DNA from: Spirometra erinaceieuropaei
Taxonomy: Eukaryota; Platyhelminthes; Cestoda; Diphyllobothriidea; Diphyllobothriidae
Direction of reading: 5' to 3'
Length of the DNA: 64,000 nucleotides
Assembly (NCBI GenBank): GCA_902702965.1
Contig: CACRXP010000162.1
Location: forward strand, 715,490 to 779,489
The first letter of the stretch is position 1. Every line of letters begins with the position of its first letter. This document shows positions 33,891-45,416 of the stretch, piece after piece. Both the position numbers and the translations under genes were made by a program. Under the pieces are notes generated by a model that made no database searches, was not told the DNA's origin, and worked only from the letters and a program-made list of their open reading frames with translations.

Positions 33891-34319
33891 CATACGAAGT
33901 TTGTTTGCTTCGGGAAGCCAATGGATCGGTATGCCCTCATTCCTGAGTGGATAAATACCCGATATGCAGCGACAGAGAATGACAAGTAACAAGAGACTGA
34001 CGAACTTTGGTTCGATGAAGTGCCATGACCCATCTGGTAGACCCCAGTGGTGGGCCAGCTGCGCCAAGTGCGTCTGTGAGCATGTTTATGCTTCCGGTCC
34101 CAGCTGGTGGTCAGGGTTATGGTTGGCTGAATGAAGGCAAACAAGCCCGAAACAGTGCTGTATCAATCTACCCCCCAGACTCTGTCGTATCCGCTCTGAT
34201 ATCACAGTTTGGCCGACTTCGGCCTGGTAGGTGGTTGCCTGTTCGTGACCCCTATCGCCCATACGAAGCTTGTTTGCTTCGAGAAGCTAATGGATCGGTG
34301 TGCGCCCATTCCTGAGTGA
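33891..34319. mobile_element. Insertion of 430 bp with 60-bp terminal direct repeats
   Basis: CATACGAAGTTTGTTTGCTT begins the left repeat (33891-33950). The right repeat (34260-34319) differs at a handful of positions, and both end ATTCCTGAGTG. The interior is more GC-rich than its surroundings and contains no motif I recognise. It is absent from unit 1 and from copy B, so it is the youngest event in this block. It could be a miniature element with terminal direct repeats, or part of an unknown tandem repeat. Confidence 0.6.
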
Positions 34320-34342
34320 ATATATATATATATATATATATA
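34319..34342. repeat. TA microsatellite in unit 2
   Basis: About twelve TA units directly follow the 430-bp insertion. Confidence 0.95.
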
Positions 34343-35061
34343 TTGAGCCCCCGCGACATGATGTTAAGGCACTTCCTGTCCTCAGCACATGTGAAGATTG
34401 GCTGCTGCATGAGTAATTAGCTTATAATTTTAATATTAGTCAGTTTATTTCCTGGAGAATTATTAATAATAGAAAAGTGTCTAAAATTAAATAAGTGGAC
34501 AGATGCAACCCAGAAAAAACCAAACGACGGGTTTTCATCATACACCAAAACTTGCCAATGCGTGTTGCCTGAAGCTATTCACGGGGAGCAGCTGTCAATG
34601 GTTTCTCTACATATAATTAGAAACACGGTGAACAAATTCGGTCTCTAGCAGTAAAGTGCCATGCAAAGCTATTTTAAGCAAAAAAAGCATTAAAGAATTT
34701 TGTGTTTGCTCAAGAATAAAGGATTACGGCTTTTCATTGTAGAAAAGCATTTACTTTTGTGGTGGAGTCTTATTTTCAGACAAACCCCCGAGGTCGCCCC
34801 AGGCAATCATATGTCGAAAGAACTATTCAACAAGAGAACAATGCGTCAACACCAACTTTGAAAAACTGCCGATGCCCGGTGGTTTGGATGTTCATAAAAT
34901 TTTGAGAACGATCAGTCTGGTAATCAACAATAAAGAAGATAAATGACCAGGTGTTCATTGACCTCGCAAGGGATGGAAGGGTGATAAAGACACTCATCGA
35001 CGCAAAATTGACACCAATTTTGCATGACAATGCCCCTGTTTACCGTTCATCAGGTGTGTGT

Positions 35062-35370
35062 TATTACCGACAAAGAAAAAAGAGACTGGAATGGCCATTT
35101 CTGGATTTTTAGCCGTCGTCAGCCAGTCCTACCCAAGCCCGAAGTGTGGAACATCCAAGGCTCGAATTCATGACCTGTTAGTTAGACGTTCACGCCGCTA
35201 ACCACTCGGCCACGAGCCCGTTGCCCTGTCGGTTTCGATCGGGAATATACAATGGTAGGGGTCGCTCACTGATCTTTCTTACGGAACTCACACGTTTCGT
35301 TGTGCCTTATGGGCTCTCTCTCGAGTCCAACCAGCAGCCGCACAACTGCGCATGATATAGGCAGAATAAG
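35062..35370 (-). mobile_element. tRNA-like SINE, copy inside the transposase relic (A)
   Basis: In tRNA sense it shows CTCGTGGCCGAGTGGTTAGC (A-box region), CGTCTAACTAACAGG and ATGAATTCGAGCC (B-box region). Its 3' unit carries AAGGCACAACGAAACG and GCTGCTGGTTGGACTC. The hammerhead segment at 35082-35134 has stem I GACTGG/CCAGTC, an intact CTGACGA core and GAAA; stem II is damaged. Copy B has the same SINE at the same place (51959), so it predates the duplication. Confidence 0.85.
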
Positions 35371-35660
35371 TAGGGAGGTGTTCACCAATGGCGCTATGGA
35401 ACCCACTCGTCCCGTTGTGCCTTGGGACTCTCTCTCTCGAGCCCTGCCAGCAGCCGCACAGCGGCGCATAGTACAGGCAGACTAACATTACCTACAAAGA
35501 CAAGGGAAACTGAGATGGCCACTTCTGGCTTATTAGCCGTCATCAGCCTGCCATGCTTTACCCCAAAATGTGGAACACCTGGCGCTCGATCCAACGACCT
35601 GTTGTTTAGAAATTCAACACCTCTAACTACTGAGCCACGGACTCGTTGTGCAGTCCCCCC
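35371..35660 (-). mobile_element. Second SINE unit in tandem with the first (A)
   Basis: It has the same order of parts: CTCTCTCTCGAGCCC, CGCACAGCGGCGCAT, ATTACCTACAAAGACAAGGG, a hammerhead segment (CTGATGA core; GAAG instead of GAAA), a B-box region and GTGGCTCAGTAGTTAGAGG as A-box region. The tandem arrangement resembles satellite-like arrays of hammerhead repeats. Confidence 0.8.
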
Positions 35661-35829
35661 TTTTCTTATTCGATAATGATATTCAGTTTTCTTTTTTTTG
35701 TACGTGGCGCGTAGTAGTTAACGCCACCTTCTATCCGACTGACTGAAATCCCTTGGCGCATGTTGGATGAACTGTAATGACTAATTAACCAACATACATT
35801 AAGCATGCCTTGGGTCGGAAAAATTAAGA

Positions 35830-36050
35830 GTGGCCAATGTTGCCCCTAACAATGGGTCTGCCTATAAGGCCTTCAGTAAAGGGCAGGACTACGAGGTAAT
35901 TGGCTGCAATCTGGACATCAAGCATACAGTCATCATCGAGCGCAGGTGAAGCACCAACCGGCCAATGCCCGAGTGCATGCTCTACCACTGAACTACGGAT
36001 GGCCCGCTCTCCGACTGTACGACTGATCGATACTCTCTTGTCACTTACTA
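35830..36050 (-). mobile_element. Possible second tRNA-derived SINE family
   Basis: The minus strand reads CCGTAGTTCAGTGGTAGAGC at about 35979-35998, a good pol III A box. A weak B-box-like GGTTGGTGCTTCAC lies about 25 bases further. The rest (TGACTGTATGCTTGATGTCC and on) is not tRNA-like. It lies in the part of copy A missing from copy B. It is not a functional tRNA: no cloverleaf closes. Confidence 0.4.
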
Positions 36051-36679
36051 ACCTGCTGCACTCTGAACTTAAGGACAAATAACTCCAACAGAAAAAAAAC
36101 TAGTACACTGTGCGAGTTTAACAATTAAAAAAATTCTGAAGACGGAAATTAGGAAACGGTCGCATCCAGAAAATTAGCCAGCTCAAGTGCTCAGAAACCT
36201 TCGGTATGTCTATCTGGCGGAAATGCCGTTTGCCACATTCTCTGTCGAGAACAGAGGAATTAGCGTTTTCTTGGTATTTTCTGCCCCTTCTGTTAGACGT
36301 CATTTGTGTCTACCTCCTTCATTTGCTGCAAATATCGTTGTCAACGTTTACTTACCTTTAAAGCTAACGTGTAAAAGTGAAATCTGTGTAAGTGCAGCTC
36401 GCATGTGCCTTTCACAGAGTTCAAAAGTTCTGCTGCTATTAGAAGTTCATACATTTCAAATCTTCCGCACAGATAGCCGTTTCTACTTAATGACTGCTGT
36501 CACTGTGCAGAGTTATGGGTGGTCGGCAAAACTAAGAGCTCAGAAGTCTAACTGTGTAATGCGATTGATAAAACTCCTTCTACCGACCTCGCCTGAACGT
36601 TTCCTTCGGTTTTTTTAATCAGTTAGCAGTTGGGGCGCAAACGAGCTACCTCTGCGACAGGACAGGGAATGGTTGTTCT

Positions 36680-36870
36680 TTATTTCCTCGGAAGTTATCT
36701 GCGAACTTGAAGTATATCAGTATATTCAAGGGTCGATAGGAGTAGACCTAAATTTAATGCATGAATATTCGGGCCGATGTCCATCAGCCACAGTCGGTAA
36801 CCGCGTAGTATTCATTACCTGCCGACAGGCAGCTAGTAGTATATTTTAGGGTAAGAAGATACCATACTAG
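36680..36870 (+). repeat. R-family dispersed repeat, copy near 36.8 kb
   Basis: It matches 1905-2085 over CCTCGGAAGTTATCTGCGA, CCATCAGCCACAGTCGGTAA and CTGCCGACAGGCAGCTAGTA. It lies in the region absent from copy B. Confidence 0.65.
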
Positions 36871-36964
36871 TAGCACAGGCATCAGCACCTCTTGCCTTAA
36901 AAAGGACAGGGAATTTATAATTCAGCACCCAAGCAAAAAGCTCCGAGGAGGGCTTACTTGTAGG

Positions 36965-37125
36965 AAAGGAAGAGGGTTATAGGACAAGGACAAGGAAGAC
37001 TGAAATGACCATTTCTGGCTTATTAGCCGTCCTTAGTCAGTCAAACCTAATACGGTATACCTAATACAGTATTTTTGACCCATTAGCCGTCGTCAGCCAG
37101 TCATACCTAATACAGTATATGTAAT
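36965..37125 (-). mobile_element. Two truncated SINE pieces
   Basis: AAGGACAAGGAAGACTGAAA and TGGCTTATTAGCCGTCC (36966-37035) are followed by a second start CATTAGCCGTCGTCAGCCAG near 37080. A short repeat, ACCTAATACRGTAT, occurs three times between and after them. The hammerhead segments are incomplete. The second piece matches the SINE edge at 52290-52315 in copy B. Confidence 0.65.
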
Positions 37126-37399
37126 AGAGTATACGACTGCAATCCAACATTTCAGACCACAACCAGCCTCCCCAACTGTAGCCCTCGGACTATTGTTATA
37201 CCCGCTAATTGTTCGGACCTGAATCCAGTCGGAAATATTTTTACACTAATCAAAGTGAACTGCGAAACGGCGAGCAAACGTCTCCCAATTCAGATAAAGT
37301 TGGATTTTGCGCCTAATAATTGTAAAAGCCAAAGCACCATAGACAACAACTCTAAAAGCCAAAGGACAATTTACGAGGTACTAATACGTTGCATTTGTT

Positions 37400-40300
37400 C
37401 TTGCTTTTCAGCATCTTGTTGTTACGAGACATATTTCTTCTCTTTTTGGCACTTGTGTTAGGTGTTAGGTAATTGACCTGTCATAAAGTCGTTTTTTTGA
37501 CTTGGTGTTTTTTCGTAAAACAAATTACTTTCCATGTAATAAACAAAACTATGTAAACACAATTTTGCCTTTTTGAAGCTCGGTTGTTTCTTTAACGCGG
37601 TATGACTTTCGTGGATTCGCGTGGGGGTTTTTGCCCAAAAAGGGTTTTTATTTGCAGTTATAGATCTGTCTTCAGGTCAGCTAAGAACTAAATATAGCCA
37701 TTTTTATAAGATGAGGTTTACGCACGCGATCGAAAAAGAGTTCGTTCATGAAACGCATCCTCACGTACTTACGTAGTCCTCGTAATATGTTACTCAATAA
37801 TTAATATAATGGGTCTACTTAAGTAATATTTTCGAATTAAAAATACACTTCATGAGATAGGGTATCAACACAGAAGTCACAATTATTTAAGGAAATTAAA
37901 AAAGATCAACATGTAGGAACGGTTTTGTGGCTCAAAAGTAATAAAGTAAAACAACCGAAATTGCTTGAATAGAATAGCAGTACTATGATACACTGATTGG
38001 TTTTGAGGTTAAAACACGAACAGACCAAATTTTATCGAATGTTTCATTTTGGCGTTCAACCTGCCCCAACGCCAGATGGCTTTCCGACATTTTGCATTAC
38101 GTTTTGGGCATAGCAAACGCCCCGCAGTTTCTTTGAAGAAAACCAATTGTTCTCTAAAAACCATATGCGCCATGCGTAGCACGATCTAGGGAGCTGATAT
38201 GCGTCAGTAGGTTTGAAGGTCTGCAAAAACAGTTCATTATCTTAATAAGGAATCTGTGGAGAATAAGATCTGCCGATACGATCAGGAGAGTTAGATAAAA
38301 TAAATTGCGGCTTACTGTAGTTTAAACACTATTGCTAGACCTTAGTCAATGGTTTGCATGCACGTTATTTTGAGAAACGTTACTGTTTTAGTGGTTTGAA
38401 AACTAGGTTATATATAATTATTGTCTACCTTCCTTCTTCAAGGACAACAAATGCATATCATTTGATATTTCGTACTCTCTAAGAGACGTTCTGATAGAAA
38501 ATTACTGATCATCTAACGAGGCGGCAAAAAAATAGCTAGTTTTCCAGTATTCCAGAAAACAATAAAATGTTCACATTTGTAATGAGCATGTTCCAACTTT
38601 CCTGAACTAAAATTCTGTTGAAAAGGGCAGATCATTTTAACTTATCCAACTGGATTATCCTTGAAATCGTTCCAATAACCATCTTTTTTGAACCGAGTAA
38701 GAGAGAGATAACTGTTTTTATATATATTATCCACTAGGTTTTGTTTTCAAAATACCATATGTGTATTTTTTAGGGCATGAGCCATCAAGAGAAATGCAGT
38801 AGAAACAATACCTTTTCTTCAAAAGCTAGTCAAATGGATATCATTTCTGAACCCTGGGACTCAGAATGAAGGTTCGCTGCGATAAACAGTACGACATAGA
38901 ACGTTTTCTCTCAGAAAAGACAAGGCTTTGGCAAATTGTTCGCTATTTAATACTACTGAATTCAACTTGGTAATCGAGAATGAACCAAGTAACGCAGAAG
39001 AGAAGTCAAAACATTCTTAGCCTTTAATGTGACAGATGATCATGGGTATTTGACGTATTGTCTAACGAACAGCAAACTGACTTCTCTTCATGGACACTAA
39101 ATAATTAAACAAACCATTCGTAAACTTGGATACAGTAATAATTGTTTACTGCAGATAATTATTATTGACGTGATTTAGCCTATGCTGACATTAAATTAAA
39201 TCCCCAAAAACTGGAGTAACTCGTGCGTGGCTTCCGAAATCCCGAAAAATTTTCGTTGGAAAGGGTTTCCAGCACCACATTTCTTTGAATATAAGACCTT
39301 GTTCTGTGTCGCATTACGGACCCTGCTTAACATCTTAATTAACCGGCAGGTGTTATGCACAAACCCATAAAAGCACACGAGTGACGTCCACCGCATATCT
39401 ACCACCTTGATTTTTAGAAAGACCGCGGCCACTTTTCCCTGAGTAAGTCTTGAATCTCTCCTTTAGTGCAAATTAAGGCCATATGTGCCCTCATTTGTGG
39501 CCGCGGTGACTGGCGTTCCAGGCCCTGTTGGCCTGTTTTACCGACAGTGCACTTACTCTCTGAACCATTTTATCCTTTAATCATTTCATATTATGATGCC
39601 AGTACTTTCTCCGCCCATTAATGCTTCAGAGCATCTGAAGCCGCCTAAACCACTTTCCATCCAAACTCCTTTACTGTCCACGGCAAGTTTGTCTATCGGA
39701 GAGAGATGATAGAGGCTTTCCACCTGCTAACTTTCTGCTAGTTTATCTGCTGCCTTCTGCATTGTTGCATGTGACTGTATCCCTAAGAACACACCCGATT
39801 GTGATTACCGTACCGGGTTTATTTGTCTGTTTGCAGAGTGCTCATTATCCCAAACTTTAGTTCTTAAATCCGATAAGTTTGATAGATTTACATTTCCTGT
39901 GCGCCATTCTCTCCACTTCATTTTATACATACCCAGTTAACCTAACTGGAAATGCTTTGAAAATCCTAGGGAAGATGTCATTCAAAAAACCCTCAAAGTA
40001 GCTGGTCAACCCCAAATACTCAAGTGAGTCCTTCTACTCGTTTGCATATTTATCATTTATAAAAATAATTACATAGTTCAAGTACCTAGGTGCTGTATTT
40101 TCTGTAAATCTTTCCTTGTCATTGCATTTTTGGACTTTTGTTAACATAAATCTACCAAATAGTGCACTATGTTTTATGCTTAATTTGCTACTTGATAAGC
40201 TGTCTCTCAGCTTCGGGATTTGTCATGCCAACAGGCTGCTTGTTTGCAACTAATGCTCAAACCCATTAGCGATCGTTATCGGAATGTACGTAGATTTGCA

Positions 40301-40790
40301 TGATGCATGCTTGGTGTTGTTATATTTTTCCGAATCGATTTGAGTCGAAGGCCCTTTATCAAAAGAACTTATTTTAAATACATTATATTGAAGGAAAATA
40401 GATCAAGCTTAAACAAAGTCGGGCACTTCTCTGCATTCAAGTAATTTCCAACAATATCGGTGATTATAAGTCAAAACCTCTTGCTTTGGTGCCCTGCGCT
40501 ATAAAAGTACACTGATAAAATTAGGAAAAAATTCAAGTAAATCCATTCTTAGACCGCAAATTCTAATTTTATATTCTTTAAAATTGAGTGGTGTCAGATG
40601 TGAGAAATCGAGTTTATTTCAAGAAGCAAGGAAAGGAGTCAATTTTAAAAATTCTACTTTACAAAGTTTTGACGTATTATGTCGCACAACGCAGTAATAG
40701 GCTTGCTTAGTAGTAACGTTCATTGCCGTTCTGAGAATTAGAAAACAAAAACATATATAGGGCATCTCCTAAAGTTTACTGATTTTAGGC
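37400..40790. other. Unrecognised DNA inside duplication copy A
   Basis: It matches 52590-56010 in copy B. A hand count over about 200 bases near 38045 gives about 15 differences, clearly more than near 31 kb. I recognise no gene. Confidence 0.4.
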
Positions 40791-40829
40791 GTACACAGAA
40801 ACTACGAATCGAGGTTTAGTATTTCTAAT

Positions 40830-41580
40830 ATCATGGCAATATCGAGGACCAAATCAGATGAATCAACACAGTGCAAAACATGTAAGAAGACATTTAGATT
40901 CGTCGCACGCAAAATATGAACCCCTTGTTTGGAAACGTTTGACATATTTAGGAAAAATATGAAGCACTTCGCACTTATCAGAAAAAAGCTTTGAGAAAAC
41001 CCTTTTAATTGAACAAACTGAATAAAGTTTTTACTTGTTCAGAAGTACGGTGATCGCAGAGTTTTTCTCTGGTAGAGCCTTTTTTGTGATAAAGCTCTGT
41101 TTTTGGACAACTCCCTAGAGGCGGCCCAGGTGGTCATAGGTGGGGAACACTTTTCAAGAAGACGCAGTGTACCGACAGCAATGCTCAAGAAATTCTGACC
41201 TCTGACGGCTTGAATGGTCATAAAATCTGGAGGATGATCAATCAGGTGATCAACAGCAGACACCATAAATGTTAAGGCCTTTTTCGACTAAGCAAATGAT
41301 GCCGTCGATTTGAATGTCCTTCACAGGCGAATGAACATTGTCACGTTTGAGGGTAGTTCTCCCGTACATCGTCAACAGGAAACGTGATTCTCTCCACCTG
41401 CAATCCTCAATGCTATTTTTTCACTCCCACCAACCCAGAATTCAATTCCACGAAAACATCTTTGCCCCAATCGAAATAAATCGGGGAAGGTAACGAAACA
41501 CCTCGTAACAATGCACTGCAACCCTCGACCGCGGACACTTAATATTTTCCACTTAAACTATTTTACACGCAAAAAGACAC
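40830..41580 (+). pseudogene. Tc1-like transposase relic 2 (copy A)
   Basis: It is homologous to 56100-56830, where the reading is clearer. It holds CKTCKKTFRFVARK near 40873, RGGPGGHR-like GRPR-box remnants near 41115, VTFEGSSPVHRQQ (second-acid block) near 41340 and a degraded PTNPEFNST block near 41430 corresponding to SPDLNPIEN. There are many frame breaks. Its GRPR-box region also aligns with 34790-34930 (order: GGTCGCCCCAGG, TCATATGTCG, TGTTCATAAAAT). Confidence 0.6.
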
Positions 41581-41802
41581 TCCCCATTTGCTATTATTTC
41601 GGTTAATTTTTCGTTTTATTTCATTTATTTTTTCTAGCCGTCCGTCATAAATTCACTTCTTACTTGAAAGTCTTTGATTAAAAAAAATTAATCCCCACCA
41701 AAGAACGATAACCTTGAATACCAACCGGTTGTTTCTTCTGATGAATGTTCTTTTCTCTATCACAATACACGTTTGTGAATGAGAGTCGGCGGCTTGTGCT
41801 TT

Positions 41803-42090
41803 AGATAGATTTTTGAAATATTTTTTGAAGTTTCCACTGTCAATTTATTATCTTTATATGCATATATACGCAGCAAAGGGAATTATATACTAGGCAGTCA
41901 TTGGACGAACCCGGTGTAAATGCTCATATACGCGTTTCCGAATGACAAAACGGGCAAACAGTGGGAAGCCTACATTCACTGTACTGGTGTTTACAAGTTC
42001 CGAAACGCCAGAAAAATGCACATGCTCTTGAAAAACGCACTTTCATTCAGTGTATTTGACAACGTGCGGATCCGCTTTCACTCTCAGTGC
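41803..42090. other. Segment present in copy A but not copy B
   Basis: About 290 bp lies between TCGGCGGCTTGTGCTTT and CAGTAAATGGCGTAACTTGC. In copy B these flanks are nearly adjacent (57121-57172). I cannot tell insertion in A from deletion in B; no target duplication is obvious. Confidence 0.6.
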
Positions 42091-42544
42091 ACTCAGTAAA
42101 TGGCGTAACTTGCAAAATGTGACTAAAATTCAGACAGTGGTTGCGGAGCACATGGGCTGTTGGTATACCTACTAAATAAATTTATTTAAGGTTTTACATA
42201 TCCCTTACTGAATGAAAAATTTTTTAACGCTTGTCTATTAAAAAAGTGGTTTAAAAAAACGACCTTAAGCTTATCTATATTAACTGTATAAATATAAATA
42301 CATATAGACTTCTCGATATCTTAACTCAGGGCCGATTGATCATGGGCTTTCTGCTGTGAAACGCTTAAAATGGCAACGATTCTCTAAACTGCTTTTATTT
42401 GATATGCGTGGGGTCAACATCTGATTTTTTTATTTCAGATAACGCTTTACACAAACTTTTACCGCTTATGGACAATAAGAGCAAAGACGAGTTCAAAGGA
42501 ACAGTCAACAAGAGGAGCCACGCTTGATCAGCTGAAAGCTTTAT

Positions 42545-42590
42545 TCTACTGACGTTTCGGATTCAAACCTAAATCCTCATCAGTGACCAA
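42545..42590 (-). ncRNA. Hammerhead-like motif, copy A version
   Basis: The minus strand reads CTGATGA, stem II GGATT/AATCC, GAAAC and GTC at 42583-42551. The core is intact and without the extra base seen in other PLE motifs. Stem I pairing is poor, and an alternative plain hairpin (ACTGA with TCAGT) is possible. It may mark a PLE end otherwise unrecognisable here. Confidence 0.4.
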
Positions 42591-43429
42591 ACCAGATAAG
42601 GGTACTATCATGCAATAATGTCGAACTACCCATAGGATACACCTGTTAAGCTGTTAGATAACAGAACTCTCTTCCCCCATTCCACGGAGTTAGTTGAATC
42701 TCATGAGATAATGATCTTATTTCCCTCACGCAATTCCTTTAGTGTGAAATTTTATTGCACGCATGGGGTCTTTGAAAATCTGTCTGAACTGCACTGGCGA
42801 TGGGAACATAGCTTGATCGCCAGTTCCCAGCATAGTAAATTATTCTACATAGGCATAGGTTCAACTCGAAAAATGAAGGAGCGAGGTCACCGCGCCTGAT
42901 TATCCGACGGGAGTGTGAATTCAAAACCTCAGTCCAGTCAGGATCTTGTTCAAATAATCGGATCGTCTTCTTACCGACTGTCTCTTGGGTCTAGTCTCTT
43001 TGGTTTTATGAGCAGTAGGCACTTAACGTTTAAATTTAGCGTAAGTCAAACAAAAAATCTAGATGATGCGTCTATGAATATCAGATAAATACGAATACTA
43101 AGAATTGTCACTTCCAAAAATGAGGGGCAGAGTTATCTGACAACAGATCGTTTAAGTGCAATAAAAAGCAATGATATTAAATGAACATAAATCATAACCG
43201 CTACGTAATGTCATTTTGTGTCATGCCATTCGATGACGTTTTCAATGACGTTTTGACTTGCGGTAGATCATAAACAAATAAAAAAATTTTCATCAGCGGG
43301 CTTTCGCGTGAGCAGTAACAATGTCTCCTAACTCGGATTATCAGTGACAAAACAACGCAGACCAAAACGATTAATAAAAAAAGACAAGATGGCGGTTTTT
43401 CCCATCACACGCAAAAAAGCAAACATCGC

Positions 43430-43650
43430 ATTCTCCTTAAAAAAATTAATGGAAAGCATTTGTCAATAGTTTCTCTGGACACAACTAGAAATTTGGTGAT
43501 GGAGTGGCCACACATTGTTTACGTGGCAAACCGATACCGGAACGGCCTTTTTCCATTAAACACCCGAGAAGGACACGCGCTTCTGTTCTTTTTATACGAA
43601 ATCCTCAAGGCAGCCCAGGTTACCTTTTGTTGCTTAAGCGGGTCCTTACT
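43430..43650 (+). pseudogene. Fragment related to the Tc1-like relics (copy A)
   Basis: ESICQ- and HLSIVSLDTTRNLV-type readings near 43450-43500 resemble GEQLSMVSLHIIRNTV near 34590 in the first relic. The right end coincides with the right breakpoint of the duplication. The counterpart in copy B is about 58725-58932. It is the N-terminal part at best. Confidence 0.4.
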
Positions 43651-44141
43651 TGTGATCCAAACAATAATTGTCATAAACAATGCTTCAGAAGGCATCTTTT
43701 TTGAATGGTTTGGTGAACACATGACATGGAATCTGTCTTTATGGATAATTGGCTGAAAACGCCAAGAATCAAGAAGCATGTATCGATAATTTAGGGCTGA
43801 TCTGAAACTCAGTGTAATCCAAAAAACAAAATGATGCAAATTAGTTTCACGGATTAAAGCTCCTTCTGTTTACAGAAATAGTATCCTTTCGATCGCAAAC
43901 GTCAATTCAATTTAAATTTATTTTTCATTGACCGACCGGCGAACATGTGATCGTGTGAGGGTTTTTTTTTATCTATATGACGTCCTTATCGGCAAAATCG
44001 AGCAAAGTTCTGGCTGCCTTACTATATTGCATATTAGTTAATGCAAAAGCGAAAACATGCAGCAGATTTTCGAAAAACGGTTCTGGAACATTTACACAGA
44101 ATGAGACCGTTGGCAAACCGCCATACCTAACATTTCACTTA

Positions 44142-45112
44142 CAGTGCGTGACCAATCTCCTGAAATGCTGGCCGAAATTCTGAAATGTGTTTTCAATCAG
44201 GAAGAATTACTTAGGTGGCGTTGTAATATTGATTAGCGTGCAACATCATCAAGATGTTGGCTTTTGGATGCACTTCTTTAAGACCGCCTACAGGAACTGC
44301 GCTCTGCAAAAAAATGACTATTTACGTGGCATGCATTTTTCGTACTAATATTAGTTGGTCTTATAAATTCAAATATATTTTATAGAAAACGTGCCTAAGA
44401 ATATGCCTTATTTTACTCATTTGGTAGAAATCACTCTGTTTTCATATTTTTTACCTTTATAAATTGTATGTATAGGTTTTAAAGAAGCATTCCGATTCCC
44501 GAATAATTTTAAGCCAGATATGCAATTTCATCAGCGTTTAGCGATGTTCGTTTGCACGGTACATGCTTTTCTAGTAATGAAAATCATTTATTCCTCAATG
44601 TCTTTAAGACAATACCATATAGAATTCATAAAATTTTGCTATGGATCCGGACTGTGTTGTACATTTCATGAGAAGCCTCGGTAAACGGATATGTGTGATG
44701 GTGTACATACGGACATCGAACAGTCTTAAAAATCTTATAATTAGAAGCTTTGTTTAAACCCAGATATACACGTTCTTTGGGTATACAATATGCAGAAAGT
44801 GTGATTTTTAACAAATAAATAAAAGAAGGCATATTCTTGTGAACGTTTTCGATTAAATATATTTGAATGCATAAGACCATCGAAAATCAATACGAACAAT
44901 GCATGCTATATAAGTAGTCATTTTTGCAGAGCACGGTTTCTGCAGGAGGTCTAAAAAGGTGCATCTAAAAGCCGACATTCTGCTGAGTCCGAAATAATAT
45001 AGGATTATGCTTCATGCTAACCTATATTACAACGGTTCCTAAGTAATCCTTCCTAATCGAAAGCACATTTCAGAATTTCGGCCAACATTTCATGAGATCG
45101 GTCATGCACTGT
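44142..45112 (+). mobile_element. Complete foldback DNA element, family FB-A, in the duplication spacer
   Basis: 971 bp, flanked by TA on both sides (44140-44141, 45113-45114). It starts CAGTGCGTGACC and ends GGTCATGCACTG, a perfect terminal match. The arms contain CCTGAAATGCTGGCC against GGCCAACATTTCATG, and GGAAGAATTACTTAGG against CCTAAGTAATCCTTCC. The loop near 44540-44690 runs as in the 11389 copy. Confidence 0.85.
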
Positions 45113-45114
45113 AT

Positions 45115-45416
45115 TCTCAAGCGTAAACTTCCCCAAACAATTGTTTTTGACTATCATTATAGTTGCACCGTCTTATTTACTTAATTCTTTACATATACAG
45201 GCTTCTGTTATCTAATGGGAACCCTTATCGACGTTTTCAGAATCTGTGATTTTTTAGAAAAGTGATATTTATAAACCACACAATATTTTCGGTATTTGTT
45301 TCGTGCTTTGGTCCCTTTAAAATTTCCCCCTGCTTATCTGCGCATGAGCTTTATTCATTTATGCTCTCTTGAAGGTGATTGATAGTCATTTGTAAATTTT
45401 AAATTTGCCGGCTTAT
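45115..45416. other. Unrecognised spacer between foldback element and copy B
   Basis: AT-rich, with no motif recognised. Confidence 0.4.

Larger units (their letters stand above)
32254..34548 (+). repeat. Local tandem duplication inside copy A only
   Basis: Unit 1 (32254-33254, 1001 bp) and unit 2 (33255 to about 34548) both begin AAGGGAGTGCGTATGGCTCA. Both end near the word CAAACGACGGGTTTTTCATC and TACACCAA. Copy B has one unit (about 50366-51445). In unit 2 roughly 140 bp is replaced by a 430-bp insertion (33891-34319). The duplication junction falls just before the open frame of the Tc1-like transposase relic. Confidence 0.85.
34490..37370 (+). pseudogene. Tc1-like transposase relic split by SINE insertions (copy A)
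   Basis: The first part (34490-35058) gives TNPRGRPRQSYVERT, then VFIDLARDGRVIKT and LTPILHDNAPVYRSSGV, where HDNAPVYRS is the second-acid block of Tc1-like enzymes. It is then interrupted by SINE sequence from 35062. The protein resumes at about 37190 as TIVIPANCSDLNPVGN and FTLIKVNCETASKR, equivalent to the WPANSPDLNPIEN block. The catalytic Glu is Gly here (NPVG), while copy B keeps NPVE. Several frame breaks are present. This is an inactive element; terminal repeats were not identified. Confidence 0.75.
27308..43650 (+). repeat. Large direct duplication, copy A
   Basis: 16.3 kb is repeated in the same orientation at 45417-58932. Collinear anchors: 27308/45417, 29101/47208, 31741/49851, 34546/51445, 37140/52330, 39480/54680, 41100/56390, 42710/57780 and 43649/58931. 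The offset falls from about 18.1 to 15.3 kb because copy A has a local 1-kb tandem duplication (32254-34548), about 1.5 kb extra around 35500-37000 and about 300 bp extra near 41803-42090. The content is nested transposon relics; I recognise no host gene. Confidence 0.93.

Noticed and set aside
35266..35594. Small frames reading MRRCAAAG-type peptides
   Set aside because: They are translations of the SINE 3' unit on the minus strand and recur in every copy.
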